The position numbers and the translations under genes were made by a program. From Promethearchaeota archaeon (GTDB taxonomy: Archaea; Asgardarchaeota; Lokiarchaeia; Sigyniarchaeales; SOKP01), in contig JAUWGH010000001.1 of assembly GCA_030606485.1 (NCBI GenBank), forward strand, positions 434,001-498,000: a DNA stretch of 64,000 nucleotides, read 5' to 3'. Under the pieces are notes generated by a model. That model was not told the DNA's origin and did not search any database. It was given only the letters and a program-made list of their open reading frames with translations. Every line of letters starts with the position of its first letter. Position 1 is the first letter of the stretch. Positions 9,017 to 18,387 of this stretch are shown piece after piece.

Positions 9017-10630
9017 GTGATAGAATTAGAAGATAATCACAACTTAATTGAAAATATTTATACACTTTTTAAGGGGCAACTTATTGGGACGATCATTTCT
9101 ATGATCGGATCAATTTTTATAATTAGATTAATCTCAGTTGAAGAATATAGCCTTATAAATATTTCCTACATTATCACAATAATATTAATTTCTTTAGGGG
9201 ATTTCGGGTTAAATCCCGCTACCACTCATTTTATCGCCAAAAAGATGAATAAAAACGATATTGATGGAATAAGAAATATTATACGAATAAATCTAATTAT
9301 TAAAATCTTCATTGGATTATTATTTATGTTTATTATTGCTGTAAATGCTAATTTTATTGTTAACGAAATTTATAAAGTAGACGACGAAAGATTAATTGTT
9401 TTAATTCAAATTGCATCTATTGGAATCTTTACAACTATTTTATTTGAAGCGATAAATTCAATTTTTTTAGGTGCTGAATACATGAATTTGATTCGAACCG
9501 GAAATATTCTCTATAATTCATTGAAAGTGGGGTTATCAGTTTGGTTAATATTATTGAATTTAACTTTAATTGGACCCTTAATCAGTTTTGTTTTTTCTCC
9601 CTTAATTGTAGCATTAATTTATTTATTCTTTTTAAAAAAAAAATTTGGTAAAGATATTTCAATAAAATTTCAAATTGATTGGAAAGAATTAAAAAAAATG
9701 ATGAAATATGGTTATCCTTTATTATTAGTTTCATTAATAATGTCTATCCAAGCACAAATATATAGTTATATTTTATTTTCTTTTGGTTTTTTACACGAAG
9801 TTAGTTATTTTTATGTTAGCTTATTGAGCTCAGGATTAATTTTTATAATAATATTACCAATTTCATTAGCACTTTTTCCTGCTTTTTCTAAATTTGAATG
9901 GATTAAAAATGAGGAACAAAAAATATTAAAAATTTATTTCCAATTTTCTATTAAATTTGGGAATCTTATTACTCTACCGATTATTATTTTTATAATCATA
10001 TTCTCTAATGAAATATTTCCAATAATTTATGGAAATAATTATCTTTCTGCATCTCCTTTTATTTCAGTATATTTTTTAACGTATCTTTTGGTGCCCTTTG
10101 GTTTATTAACTATTCCTGCATTTCTAAACGGGCAAAAACATACAAAATCAGTGATGTATTTGGAATTAATAAAATTGTTTGGGGGAATATCTTTTGGATT
10201 GATTTTTATTCATATTTTTGGTGGTATCGGAATAATGATTGGAATTTTTATTGGTCAGATTTTAAGTGTTGTTTATGGAATTCTATTGATAAATAGGAAG
10301 TACGGTAGAGAATTACTTAGAAATTTTAAAGAGAATGTAATAATTTTTTTAATTGCAACGTTTGGAGGTATAATTACCTTTTTTTTATACAATACAATAA
10401 AAATTTTTATTTCAATAGAAATTTTGTTAATTAAATTAATTTTTCTTGGAGGTGTATTTTTATTTTATATAATTTTTTTTTATTTTATAGTGGGAATATT
10501 AAATCTAATAAATTATGATGAATTAAATTTCCTGGAAAAAAGTTTTATAAAATTTCCATTAATCTCTAAAATTTTTTTATTTTTTTCAAATGTAGAAAAA
10601 AAAATAATAAATTTAAGAAAAAAAGGATAA
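9017..10630 (+). CDS. Polysaccharide flippase, Wzx/MATE-like (MOP superfamily)
   Basis: A 537-residue polytopic protein with about 13-14 membrane helices. The N-terminal segment (FKGQLIGTIISMIGSIFIIRLI followed by DFGLNPATTHFIAK near residues 68-81) is typical of polysaccharide biosynthesis flippases, and the region around 340-400 (IYGNNYLSASPFISVYFLTY, then a Gly-rich helix) matches the second half. It would export a lipid-linked glycan. The start is GTG, with CAGGA just upstream. No gene follows closely, so it seems to be transcribed alone. It is not a close copy of the other two flippases in the window, which points to separate acquisition rather than recent duplication. Confidence 0.85.
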   Translation: MIELEDNHNLIENIYTLFKGQLIGTIISMIGSIFIIRLISVEEYSLINISYIITIILISLGDFGLNPATTHFIAKKMNKNDIDGIRNIIRINLIIKIFIGLLFMFIIAVNANFIVNEIYKVDDERLIVLIQIASIGIFTTILFEAINSIFLGAEYMNLIRTGNILYNSLKVGLSVWLILLNLTLIGPLISFVFSPLIVALIYLFFLKKKFGKDISIKFQIDWKELKKMMKYGYPLLLVSLIMSIQAQIYSYILFSFGFLHEVSYFYVSLLSSGLIFIIILPISLALFPAFSKFEWIKNEEQKILKIYFQFSIKFGNLITLPIIIFIIIFSNEIFPIIYGNNYLSASPFISVYFLTYLLVPFGLLTIPAFLNGQKHTKSVMYLELIKLFGGISFGLIFIHIFGGIGIMIGIFIGQILSVVYGILLINRKYGRELLRNFKENVIIFLIATFGGIITFFLYNTIKIFISIEILLIKLIFLGGVFLFYIIFFYFIVGILNLINYDELNFLEKSFIKFPLISKIFLFFSNVEKKIINLRKKG

Positions 10631-11154
10631 ATTAGAGTTCTTATATTAAATTGAAAAAGGTTGGATATATTCAAATCTCACCTAAATATCATATCACCAA
10701 ATATTTCTTGATAAACATCTTAAATTTTTAGATTTAATGTTATTTTCAACATTGGATAAAATTAGTGTTATTTTTTAAATTGGGTAGGTAGAAAAAATAT
10801 GATTTTAGATGAAATGTACTAAAATATCAAAAACTTTTTGAAGTAAATATCCAAGTCCAGTAAGTTTTAGTGCATCATCATGAAATTTATTGAAAATGCT
10901 ATTTAATTCTTTCATTCTAGAGGATATTATGTGTTTATATAAATTATAACAAAATTTTATTTTAAATTATTAGATTCGAAAGATTTCTTATCTAATTATA
11001 ATTTTTTTGATTATCTATAAGGTCTACTTATCATAATTAAACAAAGTTAATTTGATTTCATGTGTTTGCTAAAAACATTTTTAAAATAATTAATATTAAA
11101 TCCTTTATAATTTAAGAAATTATTAATTATTTTCACTCAATAGTTAAAATTGAG
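10631..11154. other. Long intergenic stretch, no recognisable gene
   Basis: About 520 A+T-rich bases lie between the flippase and the methyltransferase. The only possible coding piece is a 36-codon minus-strand ORF at 10805-10915, which starts with ATG and contains FHDDALKLTGLGYLLQ. Its composition looks protein-like but I do not recognise it, and it may be a fragment. No repeat or RNA gene is seen. Confidence 0.4.
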
Positions 11155-11961
11155 GTGTTCTTTTTATCTCCATCTAAAAATTCGACTTTCAAGCGCTTAA
11201 AACATCTGATTAATTTACATTTTTTTTCTTTTCGCGTTTTTCCATCTCGTATATTTGTACCTCATACATTATCTAGATGTTATGAATATCCTCTTGCTCT
11301 ACTTTATATTTCTGAACAAAAGATTGATCGCTTTTTAGATATTGGGCCATCTCTCGAATTTTTTCTTTATAATCTTCGGAAAGCTAAATCAATTTTTGGT
11401 TTAGATCCTGATCCTAGATTACAAAAAAAAATTCAAAAATTCTTGAAAAGGTTTCAAATTCCGAATAATAAGATTACATATATTAAAGGCGATATCACAA
11501 AAGCTCCATTTCCTGATAATTATTTTAATATGATAACCGCTATTTCGACGATAGAACATATTCCCGATAGAGGTGATGAACGAGCAATGAAAGAAGTCGA
11601 ACGAATCCTTAAACTGGGAGGAACTTTTATCCTCTCAGTTCCCTTTAAGAATAAATGGGATGCTTACTGGACAAATGAAGGTGGCATTCAAAGGTATTAT
11701 AACATTGATCACTTGAAAAAACGCCTAATATACAATACCAACTTACAAGTGGAAGAAATAAAGTTTTTTGGCAACTTTATTACAGGTTTTTTTTTACATC
11801 TCATCCTATTTTTACCAGGTAGAATGAAATTTTTACTTAATTGGATTGGTCTTCTGCTTGCACTCATGTTTTTCTCAGAAGTTAGCCCTTCTACTGCAGG
11901 AAAATTGGGAGGAGAGGTAATTATCCTCTTTAAAAAAATAAAAGATAGCAACAATAAATAG
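11155..11961 (+). CDS. SAM-dependent methyltransferase (Methyltransf_11-like)
   Basis: The 268-residue protein carries the class I methyltransferase motifs: DRFLDIGPSLEFF near residues 59-71, GLDPDPRL near 82-89, YIKGDITKAPFPDNYFNM near 109-126, and the post-motif helix EVERILKLGGTFILSVPF near 146-163. This is the arrangement of Methyltransf_11 enzymes, which methylate small molecules or sugars. A hydrophobic segment near 220-242 may sit against the membrane. The called start is GTG at 11155, embedded in TGAGGTG, so the ribosome-binding site overlaps the start and an internal start is possible. It stands alone, with 520 bases of non-coding DNA before it and 420 after it. Role in glycan decoration is inferred from the locus. 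Confidence 0.75.
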   Translation: MFFLSPSKNSTFKRLKHLINLHFFSFRVFPSRIFVPHTLSRCYEYPLALLYISEQKIDRFLDIGPSLEFFLYNLRKAKSIFGLDPDPRLQKKIQKFLKRFQIPNNKITYIKGDITKAPFPDNYFNMITAISTIEHIPDRGDERAMKEVERILKLGGTFILSVPFKNKWDAYWTNEGGIQRYYNIDHLKKRLIYNTNLQVEEIKFFGNFITGFFLHLILFLPGRMKFLLNWIGLLLALMFFSEVSPSTAGKLGGEVIILFKKIKDSNNK

Positions 11962-12381
11962 AAAATTTTTTTTCATACAACTTATTAAAAAAAAAAATTT
12001 TAAACAAAGGAAATTTAATCATAACTCCGAGTGAAAATTTAAGAAAATTTTAGAAACAAAATTTAATAAAGAAAAGAGATTAAAATTAAAACAATTACTA
12101 ATGGGAGAACCTCGATGAAAATACTAAATAATTTACCGATGTAAGATAAGAAAGATAAGAAGAATCCATTTTATATAATTTAAAAAGTTCAGCTTTATAG
12201 AAAAATAAAGGAATTAATAAGATATTTTATAAAATTCTTAAAAGTTTCTGTTTTTTGACACTCTAATACTATGCAAGAAAAAGTTTTTATCAATAAAAAG
12301 ATTAATTTTCTAAAGATTTTTCATATAAAAAACCAAGTAGTTAGATAAAATATAGAAGATAAAATTGATTGAAGTGAAATT
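11962..12381. other. Intergenic stretch upstream of the 12382 gene
   Basis: About 420 bases with no ORF worth calling. A TGAAGTGAAA element close to 12372-12381 precedes the ATG of the next gene. I see no repeat, RNA gene or remnant here. Confidence 0.4.
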
Positions 12382-13125
12382 ATGAAGAAAAAAAATATAG
12401 TAATCCTTTTTTTAACTATTTTTATCTTTATAATTACTTATTTTATTTCTTTAATAATTATCATAAATATTTTCTTTATAATTGGTTTAATTTTTTTTTC
12501 CATTACTTATTCTTTTTGGTTTTACTATTTTTTTTATAATTCTGACGAATCTAAAATTAGAATCATTAAAATATTTCGTTCGGGATGGTGGATTGAAATC
12601 TTAATAATATTTTTAATGCTATTAAGTTTGATGATTAATCCGCTTATAACTCCCATAGACAGTTGGCAAAACATCCCTTTTTTACTATATGTTCGCAGCA
12701 TAATATGGTTAATTGGATTATTATTTTTACCTGGTCATAATATATTTAGATTTTTTAAATTTTATACAAAATTATCAAATTCAATAAAATTTGTCGTATC
12801 GATTACTTTCTCTTTAATTTTTTTAGGTATTCTTACTCTCGTATTCCATTTTTATGATTTCACTTATTACTACATGCCGTTTTTCATTTTAATTTTTCTA
12901 ATTTTTACATCATTTTTATTTTGGAAAACACATAAAAAAAAAAAAAAACCATGTAATATCAATCAAGTTCACCAAGTGGGATCTAATACTTCTTTTATTT
13001 TCAATCTCATGTATATTTTTCGCTGGCGCTGTTCAATTATCTATGAATTATCTAATGCCTGGAGATGTTTGGACTTCAGTAAATTCTGCGACATTGATTC
13101 TTTCTGGTCAAAAGGAATTTTTTGA
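12382..13125 (+). CDS. GT-C-like membrane protein, N-terminal part (frameshifted; continues at 13043-15448)
   Basis: Residues 1-190 contain about six membrane helices and the motif WLIGLLFLPGHNIFRF near 112-127, also found near the N-termini of the other giant membrane proteins in this window (for example CLFLPGANLFKIF in the 22734-25916 gene). After an uninterrupted run of 15 A at 12943-12957 the sequence becomes nonsense (CNINQVHQVGSNTSF). With 14 A the frame would continue as NHVISIKFTKWDLILLLFS and run straight into the 13043 ORF. So this and the next entry are one gene of about 1,020 codons, broken by one base in a homopolymer. Either the gene is phase-variable, or it is dead, or the base count is a sequencing error. 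Confidence 0.75.
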   Translation: MKKKNIVILFLTIFIFIITYFISLIIIINIFFIIGLIFFSITYSFWFYYFFYNSDESKIRIIKIFRSGWWIEILIIFLMLLSLMINPLITPIDSWQNIPFLLYVRSIIWLIGLLFLPGHNIFRFFKFYTKLSNSIKFVVSITFSLIFLGILTLVFHFYDFTYYYMPFFILIFLIFTSFLFWKTHKKKKKPCNINQVHQVGSNTSFIFNLMYIFRWRCSIIYELSNAWRCLDFSKFCDIDSFWSKGIF

Positions 13126-15448
13126 ATCACTCGTTCCTGAATACCCAGTATTTTTCGGTTGCATTCTCTTTGGATTATCTATATCTTGCGGTTTTCCTTT
13201 TGTAAATACCTATGTTTTTCTTTTCCCATTAATAGCATTAAAATACGTGTGTTTTTTTTCCTTAATAAGGACATTGTTTCATCAAAATAAAAAAATCTCT
13301 GTATCTGCCACGATTTTTTACGGTTCAATGGAAGGTTTAGCATGGATAATTGGAGTTCTTACTTCTAAGCTTTCTGGTCATAATTTTTTTTGGGAGTTAT
13401 CTTATCGAACACAGGATATGTATTTTTCTGTTTTACTTGAATCAATTCAATTCCAATATAAAACTTTAGCAATTATAATGATTTTTACTTTTTTAATTTT
13501 ATTTACTTTAGGAGTAGAAGCTCATGTAAAAAAAAATAAAATTATTATTCTATTTTTCTCAACAATTTTTCTCTTATCTGCGTTTTACATTCATATGATC
13601 GAACTATTAATGATTCCTAGCATTTTTCTAATTACATTTTTATATGAATCTAAATTTAAAAAATTTTATAATATACTTTTTCTAATCTTGAATTTTTTAA
13701 TATTATTTATAATTCTTGACTTTTATATGAATGGTTATTACTCAAATCTATCTCTTTTAAAAGTATCATTACCATTGAATTATGTTTTTAGCCTTTTTGG
13801 ACTAACTCTAACTCAAGGTTTAATAATTTTTTCTTTAATTTTTATTTTTATTTTGGGAATGAGTTTTCTTATATTATTTTTATGTAAAAAAACATCAATT
13901 CGCTGTCTTTCAAAGATTCATATTCCGGAACAAAAGGTACAAAAATTAATGTTTGTCGCAAGAATCATTATTTTAATCCTAATATTTATATATGTAGGAT
14001 CAATTATCATATGGCTTAATCTTGACGATTCATATTATAATAATACACTTTTACATGCTGAAGAAACTATCTTGCCTTTTTTTATGTATTTTACAAGATG
14101 GGGCTTCATGGGTTTATTTGGTCTAATAGGAATTATGATATCTCCATGGAAGCAAAAATGGTTTAAGGTAGCAATTTTTTGGTTTTTAACTTCATTTATT
14201 ATAGGAAATATTTGGTGGGGTAGCGTAACAATTCAATTTCTTTTCCCTGTTTTGGCACTATTTGCTGTTATTGGCATAGAATTTTTAATTTCCAAGATTC
14301 CCTCATTAAACTGGAAAATTGGAAAGATCATCAAAAAATTTATCAAGAAAATTAAGTGGAAGGAAAACAATTTAAAACCAATTGAAACATGTGTAAAATT
14401 TATGAAGAAAATTAAGTGGAATAAAAACAATTTAAAACCAATTGAAACATGTGTAAAATTTATGTTTGTTATTGTGTTGCTTCTTGGCACATCATCGTAC
14501 ATTTATGGCACTAGCTATTATAGTCAACAAGAAAGTGTTACAAAAGATGAACAAGCACTTATTTTTAAATGGGTATATGAAAATGTTGAACAATCCTCAA
14601 CAATTTTAGTCCCTAATGATTACATATTTTATTTTGGAATAAATACCATATGTAATCGTACTACTTATATTTATACATCATTACCCAAAGAATTGAATTT
14701 TCCAAATATTCTTATAGTTAAGCAGATTTTTCAACAAAAAAGCATAAAATATGCTATTTTAGGAGAAGATTTAACACCATTAATGAAAGAAATTAAAGCA
14801 GATTCATTATTATTAGAAGATTATGGAACTTGGAAAATATATAAAATAATAATAATTTCTGGGACGTATATTGATTTTGTAGATGCAGATGGCTCTGATG
14901 CAAATTGTACTATTTCCATAGTTGCAAATAAAGATGGACATAAAAAAGTATTGAAAATTTTAGATAATAGTAATACTGGACAAATTAATTTTCATCATTA
15001 TTTTGATGCTCCACAAACTACTGGTATAATAGAATTTTATAGTTATGCAGAACAAACAGATAAACAAATAGGCTTTCCTTTTAAGGCTGTTGATTGGGGA
15101 TATGCAGTTTATCCTTTTATGGACTCTGATGGAAATTTTAAATATTCTCATGATGGTTGGAACGCTGTAACAGTACAATCATATAATGCTAATCAGTGGT
15201 ATCATCATAAAATTGTTTTTGATTGTGAGGGAGATTCTGGCTGGGGAACTTTTGATTGGTATATAGATGGAGTAAAGAAAGTCACAGCAGGAAGATTTTG
15301 GGGAGATACAGATAATATATATAGATGGTGGTTCTATACAGAAAATATACCTATTGATGCTGTTTTTTATTTTAATGCTATTGATTTTAGTTGGGCTTCT
15401 GGATATTATGATGGAAGAAATAAAGACGTAATATTGGACAGATTTTGA
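13043..15448 (+). CDS. GT-C-like membrane protein with C-terminal jelly-roll domain (main part of the 12382 gene)
   Basis: The true reading frame opens right after the A15 tract (about 12958). It holds the first outer loop NYLMPGDVWTSVNSA, an Asp-x-Trp signature like the acidic loop of GT-C glycosyltransferases, then about 10 membrane helices. A 60-bp tandem repeat follows at 14335-14466. Next is a soluble outer domain (FKWVYENVEQSSTILVPND, about residues 508-526 of this ORF) and finally a jelly-roll domain (about residues 605-790) with WYHHKIVFDCEG, WYIDGVKKV and FYFNAIDFSW. The same domain occurs in the proteins at 22734-25916 and 26103-29339. GT-C proteins use polyprenyl-phosphate sugars outside the membrane; that role is inferred. 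The last residues, RNKDVILDRF, seem to belong to an unrelated remnant that continues past the stop. Confidence 0.75.
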   Translation: MNYLMPGDVWTSVNSATLILSGQKEFFESLVPEYPVFFGCILFGLSISCGFPFVNTYVFLFPLIALKYVCFFSLIRTLFHQNKKISVSATIFYGSMEGLAWIIGVLTSKLSGHNFFWELSYRTQDMYFSVLLESIQFQYKTLAIIMIFTFLILFTLGVEAHVKKNKIIILFFSTIFLLSAFYIHMIELLMIPSIFLITFLYESKFKKFYNILFLILNFLILFIILDFYMNGYYSNLSLLKVSLPLNYVFSLFGLTLTQGLIIFSLIFIFILGMSFLILFLCKKTSIRCLSKIHIPEQKVQKLMFVARIIILILIFIYVGSIIIWLNLDDSYYNNTLLHAEETILPFFMYFTRWGFMGLFGLIGIMISPWKQKWFKVAIFWFLTSFIIGNIWWGSVTIQFLFPVLALFAVIGIEFLISKIPSLNWKIGKIIKKFIKKIKWKENNLKPIETCVKFMKKIKWNKNNLKPIETCVKFMFVIVLLLGTSSYIYGTSYYSQQESVTKDEQALIFKWVYENVEQSSTILVPNDYIFYFGINTICNRTTYIYTSLPKELNFPNILIVKQIFQQKSIKYAILGEDLTPLMKEIKADSLLLEDYGTWKIYKIIIISGTYIDFVDADGSDANCTISIVANKDGHKKVLKILDNSNTGQINFHHYFDAPQTTGIIEFYSYAEQTDKQIGFPFKAVDWGYAVYPFMDSDGNFKYSHDGWNAVTVQSYNANQWYHHKIVFDCEGDSGWGTFDWYIDGVKKVTAGRFWGDTDNIYRWWFYTENIPIDAVFYFNAIDFSWASGYYDGRNKDVILDRF
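14335..14466 (+). repeat. 60-bp tandem duplication inside a coding region
   Basis: Two copies with a period of exactly 60 bases (14341-14400 and 14401-14460) differ at only a few positions. Being a multiple of three, the repeat keeps the frame and adds 20 residues (KWKENNLKPIETCVKFMKKI and its near copy) to a basic cytoplasmic-type loop between membrane helices. The close match points to a recent slippage or unequal-crossover event. Confidence 0.9.
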
Positions 15449-15739
15449 GGAGTAGCTTCCAAGAAGCACGTTGATAAGATAAACAAAACTTTACTTCTCG
15501 GAGCTCTTGTAAATAACGTTCAAATAAATACAACTTCTGAAGATGCAACTTTGATTGAATAGGTCGGAGAGAAATTATATAAGGATAGTTATGCTCATAT
15601 AAAAGTAGTTGCTGATTTACAAACAGCCGCAGATAATGTAAGAACAAGAGAAGAACCTGTATTTAAAAATTATCAAATTTTAAAACAAAATATAGCAATT
15701 AATAAAAGAACAAATATCATACCTATTAAGCAAGGCTAA
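15449..15739 (+). pseudogene. Remnant of an unrecognised soluble protein
   Basis: In the same frame as the preceding gene, past its TGA, a protein-like sequence continues: VASKKHVDKINKTLLLGALV, then TTSEDATLIE, a TAG at about 15557, then VGEKLYKDSYAHIKVVADLQ and TAADNVRTREEPVFKNYQIL, ending at about 15739. Codon choice looks coding and the amino-acid composition is that of a soluble alpha/beta protein, unlike the membrane proteins around it. The final RNKDVILDRF of the upstream ORF probably belongs to it. I do not recognise the family. No start codon is visible, so it appears to be the 3' part of a lost gene fused behind the membrane protein. Confidence 0.5.
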
Positions 15740-15845
15740 TCAAATGAAAAAGGAGTAAAAACAATAAAAAATTTAAAGTATATATACATGAATTTAATCA
15801 ATTTTTAGGTTTATTATATGCTAAAAGATAAAGATAGTGTATATA

Positions 15846-16976
15846 ATGATTAATATAGACTTAATCGTACCACCTTTTGCATATTATCCAAATATTCCCT
15901 TTGTTTCACACAGATGGAATAGTTATTGGTTTCCTGTTTTGTTTTATCTTAAAGATCTTAAAAAAATAGGCGTAAAAATACGGTTTTTAAATTTTTTTGA
16001 ATTAAAATTTAGACATTTAGCGAAAATTGTAGGAATAGATTGTCGATTTTTTTTTAAAAATATAGATTACGGAAATTTCGGTGATATAAACTCAAATGGT
16101 AAAATTCCACTCAATTTTCTTGAAAAACTTAGAGATAACATTGATACTTTACTTTGGTTTGATACTTCCGATAGCTCAGGCACAACACAATTTGAAGTCC
16201 TACCTTATGTTGATCGATATTATAAACGGCAATTGCTTAAAGATAGAATATTATATAGCCGACAATTTTATGAAGATCGGATTTTTGCCGATTTTTATAC
16301 AAACTTATATAATTTTAAAAAAAACGATAAACGTATCACCATATATCCACTTGAACTTAAGTATAAAGATAAACTTGGTCTTTCATGGAATCTTGCACTT
16401 TTTGACTATAGGGTTAATAATAAACTAACTAGATTTATTAATGGATTTTCTAGAAAGATGGTATTACCATATTCGAATCCAAATAAAAAAAGAAATAAAT
16501 TGCTATCTGCACGTTTTGGAATTATATATAACATTAAATCCATATCATTTCAGCGAAAATCCCTGATTAAATTTATTAATAGAAAATTTAAAACAAACCC
16601 ATATATCTCTACCGGTTTTATTTCCAAGAAGGAATACCTCAAAGAAACTCATTCATCAAAAGCGATACTCAGTCCATTTGGTTGGGGAGAAATCTGTTTA
16701 CGTGATTTTGAAACTTTTATTGCTGGTGCTGCATTAATAAAACCTGCGATGGAACATCTTGAAACATGGCCTAATTTCTATCGAAATCAAGAGACTTATA
16801 TTTCTATACCATGGAAAATTGAAGAATGGGAATCAAGATTTAATGAGATTTTTGCTAATGAAAAATTACTATTAAAAATTGCGATTAATGGACAAAAGGA
16901 ATTCAAATCATTATGGACTAAAAAAGCAAAAGAACAGTTTTGTAATCGCTTTATTAATATGATTTCTCTAAATTAA
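15846..16976 (+). CDS. Exostosin/GT1-like glycosyltransferase
   Basis: The 376-residue protein looks like a GT-B enzyme. Its C-terminal part contains AILSPFGWGEICLRDFETFI near residues 275-294, followed by GAALIKPAMEHLETWPNFY, a pattern seen in glycosyltransferase/exostosin-like families where the Glu and Asp of this loop contact the donor sugar. The middle region (VDRYYKRQLLKDR, then FYEDRIFADFY) is basic and helical. I chose ATG at 15846 (MINIDLIVPPFAY); GTG at 15837 in the same frame would add three residues. It would add a sugar in the local glycan. It follows the unrecognised remnant and precedes a 310-base gap. Specificity unknown. Confidence 0.65.
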   Translation: MINIDLIVPPFAYYPNIPFVSHRWNSYWFPVLFYLKDLKKIGVKIRFLNFFELKFRHLAKIVGIDCRFFFKNIDYGNFGDINSNGKIPLNFLEKLRDNIDTLLWFDTSDSSGTTQFEVLPYVDRYYKRQLLKDRILYSRQFYEDRIFADFYTNLYNFKKNDKRITIYPLELKYKDKLGLSWNLALFDYRVNNKLTRFINGFSRKMVLPYSNPNKKRNKLLSARFGIIYNIKSISFQRKSLIKFINRKFKTNPYISTGFISKKEYLKETHSSKAILSPFGWGEICLRDFETFIAGAALIKPAMEHLETWPNFYRNQETYISIPWKIEEWESRFNEIFANEKLLLKIAINGQKEFKSLWTKKAKEQFCNRFINMISLN

Positions 16977-17292
16977 ATTTAAAATTAATCTATTTTAATA
17001 ATGAAAATGAATAAATAAGTTAATATCATTTTATAAAGTACTTTAAACATCAAAAAAGTTAACGATAAGGATAATATTATAATATCGTCCCAATATAAAA
17101 TATGCCAGTTATTATCCTTTTTATTTCGATTAAATCTTGATTCCCAATTTGGGAATATCTATTTTATAGATATTTTTATATGTTTATTATTAGATTTAAA
17201 AATGTTAATCTATTAAATATTTATGATAGTATATATAAGATTTAAATTTTTTATTAAATAAAAGAATTTAATACCTAAAGAGAAATTAGTGA
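16977..17292. other. Intergenic stretch with palindromes
   Basis: A 17-base palindrome ATTCCCAATTTGGGAAT spans 17140-17156 and is perfect apart from its unpaired centre. AAGGATAAT (about 17065) and ATTATCCTT (about 17111) form a second inverted pair. Either could act as a transcription stop or a protein-binding site for the FkbM gene downstream. No ORF is seen. Confidence 0.4.
17140..17156. repeat. 17-base palindrome
   Basis: ATTCCCAATTTGGGAAT reads the same on both strands apart from the central base. It stands out from the A+T-rich background by its CCC/GGG core and lies about 150 bases before the frameshifted FkbM gene. It could be an operator or part of a terminator; nothing else supports either role. 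Confidence 0.4.
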
Positions 17293-18080
17293 TCTAATAT
17301 TCTTGTAGATTTAATAAGAAAAATTAAATTAGGTCTTACATCCAAAATTAATCCATTAGCTGCGATTAAAAAGATATATAATTGGCCCACTTACTTTTTA
17401 GATTTTTTTTATCTAATTAAAAAGAATTATATTATTTATCATATGAAAAATGGATTAAAATATTTTGTTAGAGCAAGAACTACTGATCGAGGTTTTATTA
17501 CTTCGATTGAATTAGCTGATGACTATAAATTAAATAAATTATTTTTACCAAAGATTCTATCGTAATAGACATTGGAGCTCATATAGGTATTTTTTCGGTT
17601 TTTATTTCTAGAACAGCGAGTAAAATTTATTCATATGAACCGATTCCAAATAATTTTAAAATGTTATTAAAAAATATCAAGATTAATAATTTAACAGATG
17701 TAATTAAACCTTTTAATTATGCTGTTTTTGATAAGAAAGAAAAAATAAAAATATACATTTCAAAACATAATACTGGTGGCCATTCTATTTATTGTAAAAG
17801 TAATAAGGACATTGAAGTTTTTACTATTACTTTAAAAGAAATATTTGAAAATAATGATATTTCTAAATGCGATCTACTTAAAATTGATACAGAAGGTTCG
17901 GAATATAAAATATTATATGGTTTGCCTAAAAATTATTTCACAAAAATAAAAAGAATCCATTTGGAATATCATGATATAAATAAAGAAAAATACAATCATA
18001 ATTATCTCATGCAATTTTTATTAAAAAATGGATTTAAATTAATTCATGAATTAGGTTATTTATTTGCAGAACATATTTAA
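17293..18080 (+). pseudogene. FkbM-family methyltransferase gene with a one-base frameshift
   Basis: From 17293 the frame reads LIRKIKLGLTSKINPLAAIK and continues to KLNKLFLPKIL, then hits TAA. Shifting by one base at about 17549-17553 restores DSIVIDIGAHIGIFSVFISR, the SAM-binding motif, followed by YEPIPNNFKMLL and the FkbM signature CDLLKIDTEGSEYKILYGL near the end. One missing A in CCAAAG would explain the break. There is also no ATG, GTG or TTG at the 5' end; ATA at 17314 or ATG at 17443 are the only sensible options. So the gene is either decayed or misread by sequencing. The intact part of the second frame starts at ATG 17661. Its intact relative is at 4901-5728. Confidence 0.75.
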
Positions 18081-18387
18081 TTATGATTTTTGTGCTATCT
18101 TTCAGAAATTAACTAATTTAGTACAAAGAGTAAAAAATTTTTGTGTGTTTTATATGAGTTTAAAAAAAATCTTTATTAATAAAACACAAAGAGAAGGATT
18201 AATCTATGAAGTTGTGGATTTATTTAAATTTAAATTCTGTTACGCAACAAGTCGATTATCAATTATTACAAAATGAGAAGATGTATAAATACATCCATTT
18301 TCTTTAAATTTAAAAATTAACTTTACGTGAATCACTCTCAAAAAAAAATGAGAAATTAATATTCCTAAAATAAAAAAATATTAAATA

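Noticed and set aside
15446-15560. Recoding of TGA and TAG as amino acids to extend the 13043 protein
   Set aside because: All other genes use both stops normally and the downstream part does not resemble the host protein; a fused remnant is simpler.
14233-15647. Several 70-96-codon minus-strand ORFs
   Set aside because: They are shadows of the giant membrane-protein gene and its downstream remnant; the repeated motif in one only mirrors the 60-bp tandem repeat.
16096-16428. 110-codon plus-strand ORF
   Set aside because: It is an out-of-frame shadow inside the exostosin-like transferase gene.
18064-18276. 70-codon plus-strand ORF overlapping the end of the FkbM gene
   Set aside because: No ribosome-binding site, unlikely composition, and the overlap is out of frame with a conserved C-terminus.
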